Below, one piece after another: positions 46,513-58,945 of a stretch of DNA of 64,000 nt (within the stretch, counting starts at the first letter, position 1; every line of letters starts with the position of its first letter). Location: assembly GCF_030272615.1 (NCBI RefSeq), contig NC_081405.1:571141095-571205094 (forward strand), in the 5' to 3' direction. The translations under genes were made by a program, and so were the position numbers. The notes beneath the pieces were generated by a model. It did not search any database. It worked only from the letters and a program-made list of their open reading frames with translations, and was not told the origin of the DNA. The DNA comes from Cryptomeria japonica. Its lineage: Eukaryota > Streptophyta > Pinopsida > Cupressales > Cupressaceae.

Positions 46513-46855
46513 TGACTTTATTTTTATTTTATTTATTTTTTCATGGAGGTCCAGACCTGCGAGCATGGTAGCCCAATGAGGGCACGAAGCCCATGAGCTA
46601 CCAACCCAATGAGGGCCTTCACAAAGTAGTTTTTGTAACCCGATATGGGGGCACGAGCCTATAGGATGAAACCTCTTCGGCTAAGAGCCAAGGACTGAGG
46701 GGTATCCATCACGCCAAATTCACCTGAGGCACGATCTCGGCCTCATCCCTTATGACGTCGAAGCCTTTGCACTTAGCAAGACATAATCCCTGGTGGGCTC
46801 ATTCAAAGCCATTCAACATCACTAGTAGACCAAGGGCTCATTCACAACTATTTAT
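46513..46855 (-). mobile_element. SINE-like insertion (about 340 bp)
   Basis: Absent at the matching place near 29350. Read on the minus strand, it is GC-richer than its flanks, has internal repeats ('gccctcattgggttggtagc' and 'gccctcattgggctaccatg'), a box-B-like GGTTTCATCC (about 46670) and ends in an A-rich tail (aaaaaataaataaaataaaa, 46517-46540). No convincing box A and no clear target-site duplication. Could also be a processed RNA fragment. Confidence 0.5.
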
Positions 46856-47387
46856 TTTTTGAAATTCAAAATTATGACATATTTTGAATTTCAATTGATT
46901 AATAAATACAGGTAATGTTCATTTTATAGTCAAACGCATCTTACATCAAATGTGCATCTAATGGTCAAATGCAACTTATGGTCAAGTAGAACTAGCATTG
47001 TTTTGTTTGTTGATGTTGCTCTACCTAATTTATTTATTCACGGGATAGTTAAAAAAGTTGCAGAACTCATTATAACTTTGAACATGAGAAGAAATAAAAT
47101 GTACATGGATTTGACTGACATGGTTGACTGTCCTATAAACTCTTATTTTTTTACCTCATATTGTTCTATGCTTAAATGCATCTTACAATCAAATGAACAT
47201 CCCTTCATCAAGTATGCTAAAATTTTGGTTGATGTTGTTAAACCCAATTTAATTATTGAGTTGAAAATTGAAAAAAAAGAAAAAATTAAAACTCTTTAGA
47301 CAAACAGCTTGGTTCACTTGGGTCGACTGAGAGACTGTTTTTATTTGATTGTGAACCGTTACAAGTTATTCTATTCTATTAGTGTCA
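46856..47387 (+). repeat. Upstream flank of UGT copy 3
   Basis: Matches 29355-29620 and, nearer the gene, the promoter side of copy 2 ('tatgctaa', 'ttggttgatg', 'gactgagag'). A short open frame at 46952-47299 is not supported as a gene. Confidence 0.6.
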
Positions 47388-47806
47388 ATAGAGCAGAAGC
47401 CACACATGGTGCTATTGCCGTTTCCTGCACTAGGTCACTGCCGAACAACTTAAATCACACAAACTAAACTTATACTTCTAATCTTAATAATGTTAAACAC
47501 TCAAGATTGATTGACATTCTCTACACTTAATATATTTCTTAGTGTGTGAAGTTTAAGACTCATCAGTCATTGTTGGAACTCTCAAGGCTTGTTGCGTCCC
47601 AACATCTGACAGTCAGCCATGTCACCACGCCCGCAAACGTACCCCATCTGCAAAACTTATTTGATGAAGCTATAAACTGCTGTAAGCTCCAATAAGAGGG
47701 AGTCGATGGAACTGCAGTTTCAACAAAAGCGAGTGGATGGAACTGTAGTTTCAACAATCGTTCATGGGGTGGGCGAGACAGAGCGCCGAAAAGTTTTCGA
47801 TTTCTG
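47388..47806 (+). pseudogene. UDP-glycosyltransferase, copy 3, 5' remnant
   Basis: Starts where copy 2 has its ATG, but the codon is ATA (47388-47390), followed by a 3-base deletion and then KPHMVLLPFPALGH, in frame. At about 47441 an insertion of about 127 bases interrupts it. Homology resumes at 'tgttggaactctcaagg' through 'gtcaccacgcccgc' and 'gatgaagctataaactgc'. A large deletion then joins to 'gatggaactgcagtttcaac', which is present twice in slightly different form (47706 and 47735). Homology ends in the FMGW...EKFSIS region at about 47806. The PSPG half is gone. Clearly non-functional. Confidence 0.9.
47441..47567. mobile_element. Small inverted-repeat insertion inside UGT copy 3
   Basis: Not present in copies 1 and 2. 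Left end CTTAAATCACACAAACTAA (from about 47449) and right end, reverse complement CTTAAACTTCACACACTAA (to about 47558), are similar inverted repeats. A MITE is likely. No clear target-site duplication was found. Confidence 0.5.
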
Positions 47807-48863
47807 TCTTCTATAATTAAATTAAAACAATTAAAATAACATGCATGCGTATTAAAACTAAATTATTTGTCCTTTCTACACTTTTTCTTGTGAAAGAGAA
47901 TGTTCTCAACTAATTGACGTGAGGTAAAACTTATTTGTATACTTTATTTCTTATTTTGAAATGAATGCATGTCACTAATCAAATGAGAAATGAGGAAACT
48001 AAGTTTTCTTTTTATTTCAATAATGTATACAAAAATTCAATAATAACACACATGCGTATAAAAATAATTTTGTTTCAAATTTTACTCAAGATTATTTTGT
48101 TAAAATGAATTTATATTTCATATTTTTTGTTAAAATGAATTTATATTTCATATTTTTTTTGGAAGAATGCTATTTTTGATTGGGATTTTTATGTTTAATT
48201 AGATTTATTGAAATTTTAAAATATTTTAAATTTTTATAGGTATTCTTTAAATAGTTTAAGAGTTTTAAATAACTAGTATAATGTTGTTTAGAAATAATTT
48301 TGTAATGAATTGAAATTTACAACTACCTTTCATGAAAGTATATTAATCCAAAATTCATTATAAATCTAAAGAGTGATGATAAAGAGAATATTTATAGTAC
48401 TAGCTAACATTAAACTAAATATATTCTAGCAATTAACTAAACTACCTAACTTCAAATAAAATATGAACACTCACACCTAGATGCGAAATTCCTTATATAT
48501 GTAGGATTTGCCTATTAACATTAGATTCCTCAAGGACCTAGTTCACATTAAAATTTATCTACTTTCCATAGTAACTTTCCTAGTGATGCCATTAGTAGTA
48601 GTTGATGGATAAGAATGGGAGCATGCAAAAGTGGTGTGTTGGTAGGGTTTCTAGGTGAGGTGTAGCAGAGGAGGCTACTACAGATGATGCAGACTCTAGG
48701 GATGATAAAGATGCCTTGGACGTGGACAAAATAAAAGTTTGTAGGTTGTTTGTCCAACTTTTGTTTGGTGCCCCTGTGGAAGGTGAGATCATCTTGTGAT
48801 GGGAGTGGTTTCTTGTTCATTCTTTGTGTTGTGAAGGGGTTGGATCTATTGTTGTTGCTTATG

Positions 48864-48865
<2 letters not shown>
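47807..48865. repeat. 3' flank of UGT copy 3, duplicated at 35930-36760
   Basis: Aligns with the 3' flank of copy 2 in order, starting at about 48040. A 'gttaaaatgaatttatattt' unit is doubled here (48100 and 48128). Confidence 0.7.

Positions 48866-48924
<59 letters not shown>
48866..48924 (+). repeat. TC microsatellite (about 59 bp)
   Basis: Perfect TC dinucleotide repeat, about 29 units. It produces a false open frame of Leu-Ser repeats. The paralog at 36740 has only 'ctttctctcc'. Confidence 0.97.
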
Positions 48925-48927
<3 letters not shown>

Positions 48928-51900
48928 TCTGGTCTAAAAGTCTAGGTTCATGGTTTTTTACTTCAGTGTTGAGGAAGAGGTCTGGGAAGTTGTTGGGGTT
49001 GTTGTGTCTATGCGACCATGGGTGGCTCTATCTGTTTCTCTTCACTGATATCTCTATTGTTGTTCTTAGTGTTGTGGATACAAGGGTTTTTTCCCTACTT
49101 GTTGAAGGTGCTTTCTCAACCTCTTTGAGACTATTATGAGGTATCCTTTTGGTGGTGTAGCTTCCTTCTTTCTCTTTGAGAGAGAGACATCATATTTGGT
49201 GAGATCTTTTCGTACCCTTATTTGAGTATTTTTCTCTTATTGGTGGCCTTTATTGCTTTGAGTCTGAATGAGGTGGAGCATTCTAGGGAAATTTTGTTAG
49301 GTTATTCTTTAATGCATTTGGTGGCTCTCCTTGAGATTATTTGTTGGCTCTCTTTTCCCCCTAGTTATGGTTTATAAAAATTGATTTTTTGTATGGAGAG
49401 TTTACGTGGTGGTCTTCTTGGTGGTTGTTTTGGATCTAGAGGGTTCATTGGAAGGAAATTTTCATTACTCTTGATCTATATTTTATGTGACACCTCTTGT
49501 TTTTTGTTCAAAATTAGCTAAGGTGTTCTTGGAGGGGTTTTGATATCATCCCTATTTTTGAGATGTTGGCTTTCATTCTTTTTAGGTCTTCCTTTGTGGG
49601 TTGCTATAGAATTTTGGTTAGGGGATTCTTGTTTTGGTTTTTAGGAGTAGCTTTTCATATGGCTGGAGATGGCCCATTTTATTTAAGGATATAAATTTTT
49701 AGAAATGGACTTGTACTACTCTTTCGCTTGTCTTCCTTCATGATATTCCTATTGAGGAAGAATCTTCTCATATTGACGTGGAGAAGTTTCTTGTGGGCTA
49801 GGATTAATTTTGGCCCTTTTTTCTTTGGTTTCCACTTTTGTTGACCCTATTGAGGTGGGGGAATCTTCTATTAAGGTGGAGATGGGGTTTACAAGAGAGG
49901 ATCAGAGTTGGTGTAAAGGGGCTTATGCTATCTTTTTCCTAATGGTTATGGGAGCGATTTTAAAACCCATTGTGAGGGTTTTGGAATCTTTTCAAAACCC
50001 TTTGTTCTTCTTTTCTATCTAGTCCCCTCTCTTTCCTTTCCAATTAAGGAGGTGTTGTATCCTATTATTTTGGAGTTTAGTGGTGTGGGAGAGGTGTAGT
50101 TCTGTTGTATGGTGGTTGTTGTTACTCTTAATATTGTTCTTGGCTACAGGGAGATGTTGGTGTCCTCATTTTGAAGGTGATAGAAGCCTTTTGAAAAGCC
50201 ATTAACCCAATTTTTTTCAATGTGTTATGTATTTATGTTATTGGGGCTTGATATTATGGGAGTCTTTTCAATTCAATTGTTAAGGTTATGAGATCCTTTC
50301 AAAACCCTTTTTATTGCATCTCTAAGTTTCTTCGTTTGGTATTTTCTACCTTTTGAGTGTTACAGCTAGTTCTTTGATGCTTACTTTCTCATTGGTTGGT
50401 TGTAGGTTCGTCATTGTAAGTCTATATTTTTATTTTTGTAGAGTTATAAAAATATGCTCTTGATCCCTACAAAATATATTGGTATAGGGTTTCAAGTCTC
50501 TTCAAAAGTTGTTTTACCCCTAATCAAAAACTTTCCAAGTGATAGGATATGAATATTAGATTATGGATGAAAGAGACTTATGAAAACAAAAGTTTTCATA
50601 TATATTTGGAGCCATGTGTAGGTAGTTTTGGGTACCAAATCATTTCTCTAAAAACATAAACATTAGTTTTAAATTGTAAGAAAATGGGGTATCATTAATA
50701 AGATAAGAAAATGGGATCATCAACAAATTGAAAAATATTAAAATCTAATTGATGAGAGTGGTTATTCTAGATTGTACACTTTGATCTTATCTTAAACTCA
50801 AGAGGGTATTCCTAGAGGTTCCATTAAAAAGGTTTCAAACCAAATTTAAATGTACCATGATTACAAAAATTAATAACTACACCCAATGTACACTTTACCC
50901 ATATATTTACCACTGTGACAACTAGTTGCATAAAACCTCGTGTAGCTAATTTAACATACACATGTAGCTATATATAACAAAAATATTTCAATCACCATAT
51001 ATATTTCATTTGGTATTTCATACATACTAACAAGATGCAACATGGATGACATGATTCTTTAATGATTTAGCTGATTGGGTAGTCTTTAATTCATTCCCTA
51101 GTTTAAAATTTTGAATTATGATCTACTCCTACAACCAACAAGAATGAAGAGATTTTTTATATGAAGAGTGTGTGATCATTCATCAATATGGATTAGTGTC
51201 TATACCATTGTGTTATAGAGTTGTGAATAGTAAAGAGGGGGGAAATATATTTGTTAAAACAAAAATAGTTCACTAGATTATATTTGCATACAAATCAAAT
51301 ATTATATTATACAAAATGAGAAACTTGATAATTGATCTCAAAATTAAAATAACCATATACAAAACATAAATGACTAGTATAAAGAATTTTTCATGCAGTA
51401 GTTGTTGAAACACACATCAAACCATAATTACACAAGTACCAACAAATATGATAAGAGAAAATGTGGAGCACAAAAATGTTACCAAGTAACTAAGACCTAA
51501 TCTCACTCTCATATACACACAGTGGAATACAAAAGAGGCTAGAGATATATCTCACTTTGACTACTTCTTGTAAGGGAGAAGAGAGTCAAGGAATATCTCT
51601 TGGGGTTTCTATTCCTTTGCTATAAATAAGGAGTAGATATGAAAAATATAATGCAACAATAAACTAAGCTAGGAAATGAGAAACAATGTATACTTAAATT
51701 GAAAATGCAGATTCTGAGGAAACTGAAACTGAGATACAAAAAGAAGGACTAGGAAAGAGACTTAGAGGTGCACCTGATGTTGAAACTGATGCAGAATTGG
51801 CAAATCCTAGGGCACTAGGCACCCATGTCCATATACTGGTAGAAAGATGAACTTCTAAATCTAAGATCCTAAGGGTTTGATATGCAAATTTGGCACCTAA

Positions 51901-53949
51901 ATCTGCAAAACCCTAGGGACTAAGGCACCACGCCCTGGTCCTATCTCAAAGTGCCATACCCTTGTCCTTGAGATATGAGATCATATTTTGGCCCTGAGAC
52001 TATCTATGTGTCTTCCATCGGTCCCAATATTTGTGTATCCACCGGATTTTTGTACCTGCACCTACAACTTGAAAAAGGGCATCTAGGTGGATATATAGGG
52101 TTTTGCCTTAGTAAAACCCCTTATTTTGGTGATTTCCACCTCCACAAATAGTCGATAATGTATTGGAAATGTGTGTGCAAGAATCTTGTGTGTATGTGAG
52201 ATCCTAAATTAATAAGAAAGTAAATCTAAAGTTCTACCCTACGCTTTGGAGAGAAAACCCTAAATGCTTGTAAATGTAAATGTAAATGCTTCAAATCACA
52301 AATGATCTAGAGATTTAAAGCATGAATGTAAATTTGAAAATGAAGCTCATATGTAAAGACATGAAAACAACATGAAACCATACCAAACACTAAGGGAGAG
52401 GTGCAAGCCAATCATCAGTTGTTGATCTCTTATTGTTCTTTAGTGTCTTCAAAGCTCCTAAAGGATATTGAAAATGCTTGATGTAGACTTAGTGAATTAT
52501 TGATTTGGTATTGTAGACTTCATAAAACCTACACTTTCACTTCATAAGAATCTCCTTTAATTGCTAGATCTTAGATCTTCAAATGAGGAAAGGAAGGGTT
52601 TATGTAGGAGACCGTAACTTTGTTTTGAGTCATAGGCCGATTAGAAATAATATTTTTCACCAATCTCTTGGATTTGAATATTAAAATACCACCAAAACAT
52701 ACTCCTAGAATTTGAGGAGAAAAAGTTGGGACCATGAGGATCCCTGTTGGCTCCCAAATCAACATATCCTAGATCCTAGAGGAATTGCCACTAACTCATC
52801 GACAGACCTAGGATTGATTTTAGCCAACAAACAAGATTCAACATAAAGGCTGCAATATTCTACTCTTTAGGCTCTGTAGGACCTAGGTGGGTATCCCTAT
52901 TGCAATGTTTCACGATATTTCAACTTTACAATGAAAATATACCAATCAAAAGTAAGATGTACTTTGAATTCTGGCTTGAACCTTTGTTTTTGTTACTTTT
53001 CTTGCATTGAAAACTGATTCTAATCTATTCTACTCCAATGTAGAAGAACTAGAAAATGAAATATAAAAGGTGAAATAAGAATGTTGAAATGATCCTAAAA
53101 CCAAGAAAAGTTTGACTAGTGCCTGTTTAAGGGAGATAAAGAGTCAAATAACAGGTCTAAATACATACCATATATCAGCATTATAATCCAATACTAAGCA
53201 CTCCAGACTTGCTTAAAATGTTCAGACTGAGAATCCATTCATTAACTTCCTCACAAAACCTCTCACACAAATGTTGCAGTATTCAAGACAAAATTTAATT
53301 CATTTACTTGAAATGAATCCTATCAAGGCATACACATTCTCCATTAAATAAGACAAATTGAAAATGTTATTAACATAACAATTCATACAACACCATACAA
53401 CAGATTTGAGAAAGAAAATAATGTTCTCTTTATTGATTTTTAGTATAAAATGATGCATTCATGTTAAAAGACTATGCTAAAAATCTGTAGAAGACTATTT
53501 GTCAATATATTGCTTCCAAGCTATCCTAGTACATACTAAACAAAATTTCCAAAATTGTTCTTCTTGGCCTTGAATTCCCTTTTATAATACAAGGGAGAAA
53601 AAACAAGCTTCAGGCCAAGAAGACAGATGTCATAAGTACAAGTCATTACAATTTTCCATAAGGCCCATTCCTGTTCTTGCCAACATGCATGCAATCTTCC
53701 TAGCTTCATTAAATGTAGGCAGCTGGGAAGTCACCATCCTGGAAGTTTTGGACTACGGGTCCACAAAATCTTCCTCTTCATTGGTACCTTGAGACATTCT
53801 TCTGTTAGGATCTGAAGTACATCTTCGTGGCTTGCAGTATGTAACCTGGAGAATGGTCCTTGATGATTGAAAGTCTCTGTCAGTCCTCCTCAAAATTAAC
53901 AACCTCCACAAAATTTAAGTCAACAAAGAAAAAGACCACAACTAGTCTT
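48925..53949. other. Long stretch without a recognisable gene
   Basis: To about 50430 the plus strand is G/T-rich with repeated phrases such as 'tctttTcaaaaccc' (49985, 50295) and may be old non-LTR retroelement or other repeat debris. 50430-53949 shows nothing I can identify. A purine run 'aaagaggggggaaa' at 51233 resembles a polypurine tract, but no LTR pair was found around it. Confidence 0.4.
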
Positions 53950-56490
53950 CTTCCTCGGGCTACTCCTCTTCCAAGGAGCAGTAATTTTTATGTAAAGATT
54001 CTATCTCAATGACTAACCAAGAAAAATCCCTGAACCCTTGCAATTTACTCATTGCTTCCTTTGTTTCATGGGCGGGTATAATTGCAACTCCCAAGACAAA
54101 TCTATGGTACATCTAATCTACCTCCATGATCTTATCAATAATATTAAAAATGATATCCCCTTGGTTTGGATCACTGGCCAAAGATGTCAAAACTACATTC
54201 ATTGCATCCTGGAAGCCCTGCCTCCATTCTTCTAGGCTCTTGATATGTCCATCATCTATCAAAATTGTGGGGACGTGCCACTTTTTAAGCCCCTCGAAGG
54301 AGTTGATCATTCCCAACACTGATTTATTTTCTTCTTCTATGTTGGACAGCTCCTTAGTGAGTAAATTATACTTTTTCCATGTGACCCCAATAGTTTGGGG
54401 TGGTTGGGCCACATTTTTTATTGCCAGCATGACCTCTTTCAACTGTTGACCCTTTGGTAGCCAAGTGAATCTTATTGGTTGAAAGAATGAAATAATCTCA
54501 TCCAACTGACATGGGAGCTCAGATGTCAAAGAATATGAAGAATGAATTTCATCTAATTTATCAATAATCTTATTTGAAATCCTCAAAAATCGAATCTCTT
54601 CTGATTTCAAAATAATTATTTTCAACTTCATCCTCAACTATCTACAATTCTTTATTAATTTTTTCTAATTCTTCAGACCTGATTCCTCCTAAAGAGTCTA
54701 CAGTCACCTTTTTTATTTTCTCCTTCAATGCATAATTTTTAATGAATAACTTGATGTAATTTATATTGAGAGCCACATGCATGTCCTTTAATCTTAATTT
54801 TTTTTTCTCAAGGTCATCTACTACTAATTGAGCAAACTGGACTACATATGCAGTGATTGCCACAACCTCTGATGCTAGAGTGTCTTCAAGGGTCCTAATC
54901 ACTACATTCCCTATCCTTTGTTGTCCACCTTGCAGAACCAAGAGGCTTTTGAATATTTAGGGACCTTGACCATAGAGAAAAGGCCTTTAGGCCTATATTC
55001 ACCCTAGACCCATAATCATTGAACTCTTTTGCAAAATTTGGGTCCTTCTACTGCATAATTTGATCCAATAGATAGATTTTTCTCAAAATCCCAGTTCGAG
55101 ACAAGAAGCATGTTGCTATTTTTAATCATTTCCCTTCCTTCCTCAGGGGTGCAATTGAAACTATTTTTATCAAAAATTTTGATCTTCTCATCAGATAGGT
55201 CCTTTAACTTTTCCCTTAGCCAAAAAGATCAGAACTTGGGAGAGTTCACAATATTGTCATTTGGTACAAAATTATTTGAGGCAATTATCCTCTCATCGTC
55301 TGCCTCCGCAATAGGGATTGTACTTGGGATAATGGCTCTATCTGATTCATTTAGGACCTCAACTACCTCATCTTCACAAAAAATTTCTCGATGGGGAGAA
55401 GGGGGTGGCACACTTGTATCAAAATCCTCTTAGACATCTACAAAATCAGACATCTTTGCCTTTCCCTTTTCAACTCTCCTAACCTGTTTAGTTGCTTGCC
55501 CATAAGTGTTAGGAGGTGTCTTCTCAATTGTTACTACTTGCCCTTTCATTTTGTAAACTCTAGGGGCAAGGTCTATAGGCCTTGTATCAATTTTAACCCC
55601 TTTGTCCTTGGCATCCCTCCTTTCCATTTCTATTTTTATTATACCATTTGCCTTTCTAATCATGAAAGACATCTTGACAAAATCAGTTTGGAACTCCCAA
55701 TAAAAACCTTCAAAATTGGGATCCTCTTCTTCCTTTCTCACTCAAGCCTTTTCATGAGCTCCCATTTCTTCCCACGTTTCTCTACCTCACCGGAGAGAGC
55801 ATTTCTTATCAAATCTTCTTGCTCATAAAAAAAGTGAAAATAGCCCTTCTCTTTCAATTTGTTTATTCTGAGGTGATTTATACATCCCTCAGGGTCAAAA
55901 TGTCAAGCTTGGGAAACCTTCAACCTAATATTCTTTACAAGGAAATCCTGCACCTTTTCTAGGGTGTCACATCCTACAGTAAATTCTTCAAAATTGATCA
56001 CCCTGGGGAGGAGTCTCCCTTTCCTATCTTTTGGAACTTGTCTCCTCTCCATCCACATTAGTTGCCAAATTAGTTCAATGAATGCTAGGCTAGGAGAAAC
56101 AAAAAGTGGCAAAACATGGGGTGCTTGCTCACACCCGTATACTCTCATAATAGTGCAGTTTCCATACAAAAAGAATCTGCAAAATTATGGATGAAGGCTT
56201 CCTCTGGGTACACCACTCCTTCACCCCTGCAACTCCTTATCCTCAAAAGTTTGATAATATTCTTTGGCAGCTTGGTTAGCCTCACTCCAGGCCTTGACAA
56301 TACTTTCATGACAAAGTGATCAAAGAAGATAGTGTAATTGCCAAACCTGGATCCTTTGTCCCACACCTGAGTCCATCTTTGTATTGGCCATGGAAGACCT
56401 GTGTGTCGATCATTTGTCCTTATTTTCAACTCTGGACCCCAATAAGCCTTGTTCTGGTAAAGAAACATATGACACAACAAAGAATAGTAT
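53950..56490 (-). pseudogene. Unrecognised long coding relic, minus strand
   Basis: Open stretches on the minus strand follow one another from about 56490 to 54113 (56145, 55903, 55430, 55229, 54642, 54113 are their ends), with changes of frame and stops, as if a protein of roughly 800 residues had decayed. The first part is rich in aromatic residues (YWGPELKIRT, FFDHFVMKVL, WMERRQVPKDRKGRLLP). The middle is acidic and Pro/Ser-rich (VPPPSPHREI). The last part is probably coiled coil (LEKKKLRLKD, ELSNIEEENKSV). I recognise no family. The upstream end is cut by element D's left junction. It may be an extra open frame of another retrotransposon. Confidence 0.45.
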
Positions 56491-56700
56491 ATGTAAGATC
56501 CAGGAACTTCATGTTTATGGGGACTCTCAACTTGTAATTCGTCAAGCAACTGATGATTACCAAACAAAGGATGAGAAATTAATGCCTTATAAAAGAATTC
56601 TAATCATAGCTGACCTCTTTTACACCTCTCAATCTTATCCCTCCATTTCTTATGGTGTCTTCTATATAAGGAGATGCTTCCTTCATTATCAAACCCTGAC
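56491..56700 (+). repeat. Chimeric RNase H-LTR fragment at the left end of element D
   Basis: 56491-56604 repeats the RNase H coding stretch of 57371-57474 (IQELHVYGDSQLVI). It then passes directly into LTR sequence ('ctaatcatagctgacctc' through 'ccttcattatcaaaccct', as at 37611-37707). Neither order exists in an intact element. Confidence 0.8.
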
Positions 56701-56737
56701 TGGCTAACCAATTTATGCATTTGACTACACTATGCTT

Positions 56738-58945
56738 TTCATATAAGATCAGCCTTTATTACTATACATATCAGCTACTTCAACAGCATTGGGGGCACTC
56801 TTAGCACAACAAGTTGCTGAGGGAAAAGAAAAGGCAGTATACTATATCAGTCGCACATTGGTGTGATATGAGATAAACTACACACCAATTGAGCATGCAT
56901 GTCTCGCCATGGTCTTTGCTTCACAAAAATTATGACATTACATGCTAACTCATAAGACTAAGTTGGTTGCAAGGATCGATCCATTGAAATACCTTCTCAA
57001 TAAAGCAACGCTTAATGGGCGACTAGCCAAATGGGTAATGATCCTAAGTGAATTCGACATCGAGTATGTGGACAGAAAAGTGATAAAAGGACAAGCTATC
57101 GCAGATCAGTTAGTAGATGCCCCCATGATAGATGATGTTCCTCTAATTTCAAAATTTCTAGATGAATCCATTTTAACAGTGTCACATGCAAAACCATGGC
57201 AACTATACTTTGATGGCTCATACACACAACATGGGGCAAGAGCTGGTATCCTCTTCATAACTTCTCAAGGGGATTCTATATCAAAATCATATCGATTATC
57301 ATTTCCTTGCACTAATAATATAGCAGAATATGAGGCATTAACAACTAGATTACAGATTCTAGTTCAGTGGAAGATCCAGGAACTTCGTGTTTTTGGGGAC
57401 TCTCAACTTGTAATTCATCAAGCAACTAATTATTACCAAACAAAGGATGAGAAATTAATGCCTTACAAAAGAATGGTGGATGACTTGAAACAACATTTCA
57501 CAAAGATAGACTTTGAGCAGATACCAAGAGAGCAGAATCAAGCCGCAAATGCCATGGTTACAATTGCTTCACTGATTGATCTACCTCTGAATGAGACCCG
57601 CTATGAGTTCTTGGTGGATAACCTTTTGGTTCCTTCATATGAAATCACTCCTACTGAGATAATATGTGTCGTCGGTCCTGAGTCCTAGTTATATGGTTCC
57701 ATTTTCACATACCTTTGTGATAATACCTTTCCTCCTGACCTATCAAATAACCAATGTCACACTTTCATTCACCAATCTTCTCGATACGTCATTTTAGCTT
57801 ATGTCCTATACTGTCGAGGTCTAGATGGCACTCTTCTTAGATGTTTGGAAAGCAATGAAGCTCAGATTGCGTTACGTGAAGTACATGAAGGGATATGTGG
57901 TCCACATTCTAGTGGTCCTACCTTAGCCAAGAAACTTATCAGGACTGGATATTACTGGCCCAGTATAGAAAAAGATTCATATCAGTTTTTCAGGAAATGT
58001 AAGCAATGTCAACTTCATGGAGACCTCATCCATGTGCCAACACAAGAACTTCAACCAATTGCAACTCCTTGGCCCTTTTGTCAATGGGGACTCGATCTCA
58101 TAGGCAAGATTCACCCTCCTTCTTCCAACGGTCATAAATTCATTATCACTGCCACAGAGTATTTCAAAAAATAGATCGAAGCCGTGCCTCTCATGCAATT
58201 CACTGGAAAAAAATTTGCTACATTCATTCTCAACTATATCATTTGTCGATACGGTATTCCTATTTCCATTATTACCGATAACGGGCGTCCCTTCAAAAAT
58301 CAGGATGTTCGTGAACTCTGTGACCACTTCCATATTTCCCATCGTTTCTCCATACCATATTACCCTTAAGGTAATGGTCAAGCTGAGGCGTCTAATAAAA
58401 CAATCCTTAAAATCTTAAAAAAGACAGTCAACGACACTGGCCATAATTGGCATATCCAACTTAATCAAGAACTTTGGGCCTACCACACAAGTGTCCACAC
58501 ACCTACAGGAGCTACACCCTATTCACTTGTTTACGGCACTGAAGCTATCTTTCCTATTGAGGTTGAGCTACCCTCTTTACGAGTCTCTTTGCAAAACATT
58601 ATCAGTGATGAAGACTATAGGGTCTCTTGCTTACAAGAACTTGAACTATTGGATGAACGAAGATAAACTTCTTTTAATCATCTCAAGGCCTATCAACAAC
58701 AAATGAGTCACAGCTACAATCACAAAGTCAAGCCTCATACATTTGAGGTAGGCGATTTGGTTCTCAGAGAAAACCCCAAAAATCAGCAAGACAGAGAGAA
58801 GAAGGGCAAGTTCGAACCAAACTGGCTTGGTCCTTACATCATTACAACAACATATGGATCTAGTGCATATCAGCTCTCAACCATAGAGGGTGAACCTTTA
58901 GAGGATCCTATCAACAACATGCACCTTCACAGGTTTTACACATAG
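56738..58945 (+). pseudogene. pol of element D: RT end, RNase H, second RNase H, integrase
   Basis: One uninterrupted frame of about 735 codons with six nonsense codons (56864, 56933, 57686, 58172, 58367, 58664) and no frameshift, ending at TAG 58943-58945. Domains: the RT-linked RNase H (LLLYISATSTALGALLAQ, then SRTL and HYMLTHKTKL); a second, archaeal-type RNase H (YFDGSYTQHGARAG, NNIAEYEAL, VFGDSQLVI; the final acidic residue is Asn in ANAMVTIAS); an integrase with an HHCC finger (57890-58010) and catalytic D (58094), D (58277), E (58385), giving D-x35-E; and a C-terminal tail GDLVLRENPKN followed by KFEPNWLGPYIIT. These enzymes copy the RNA to DNA and insert it. At least four of the six stops fit C-to-T or G-to-A change. 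Confidence 0.92.

Noticed and set aside
48750-49139. Plus-strand frame with a long Leu-Ser run
   Set aside because: It is the TC microsatellite read as codons. The flanking sequence has no supported gene.
51225-51260. Polypurine-tract-like 'aaagaggggggaaa' suggesting another LTR element
   Set aside because: No LTR start with a matching partner LTR or primer site was found around it.
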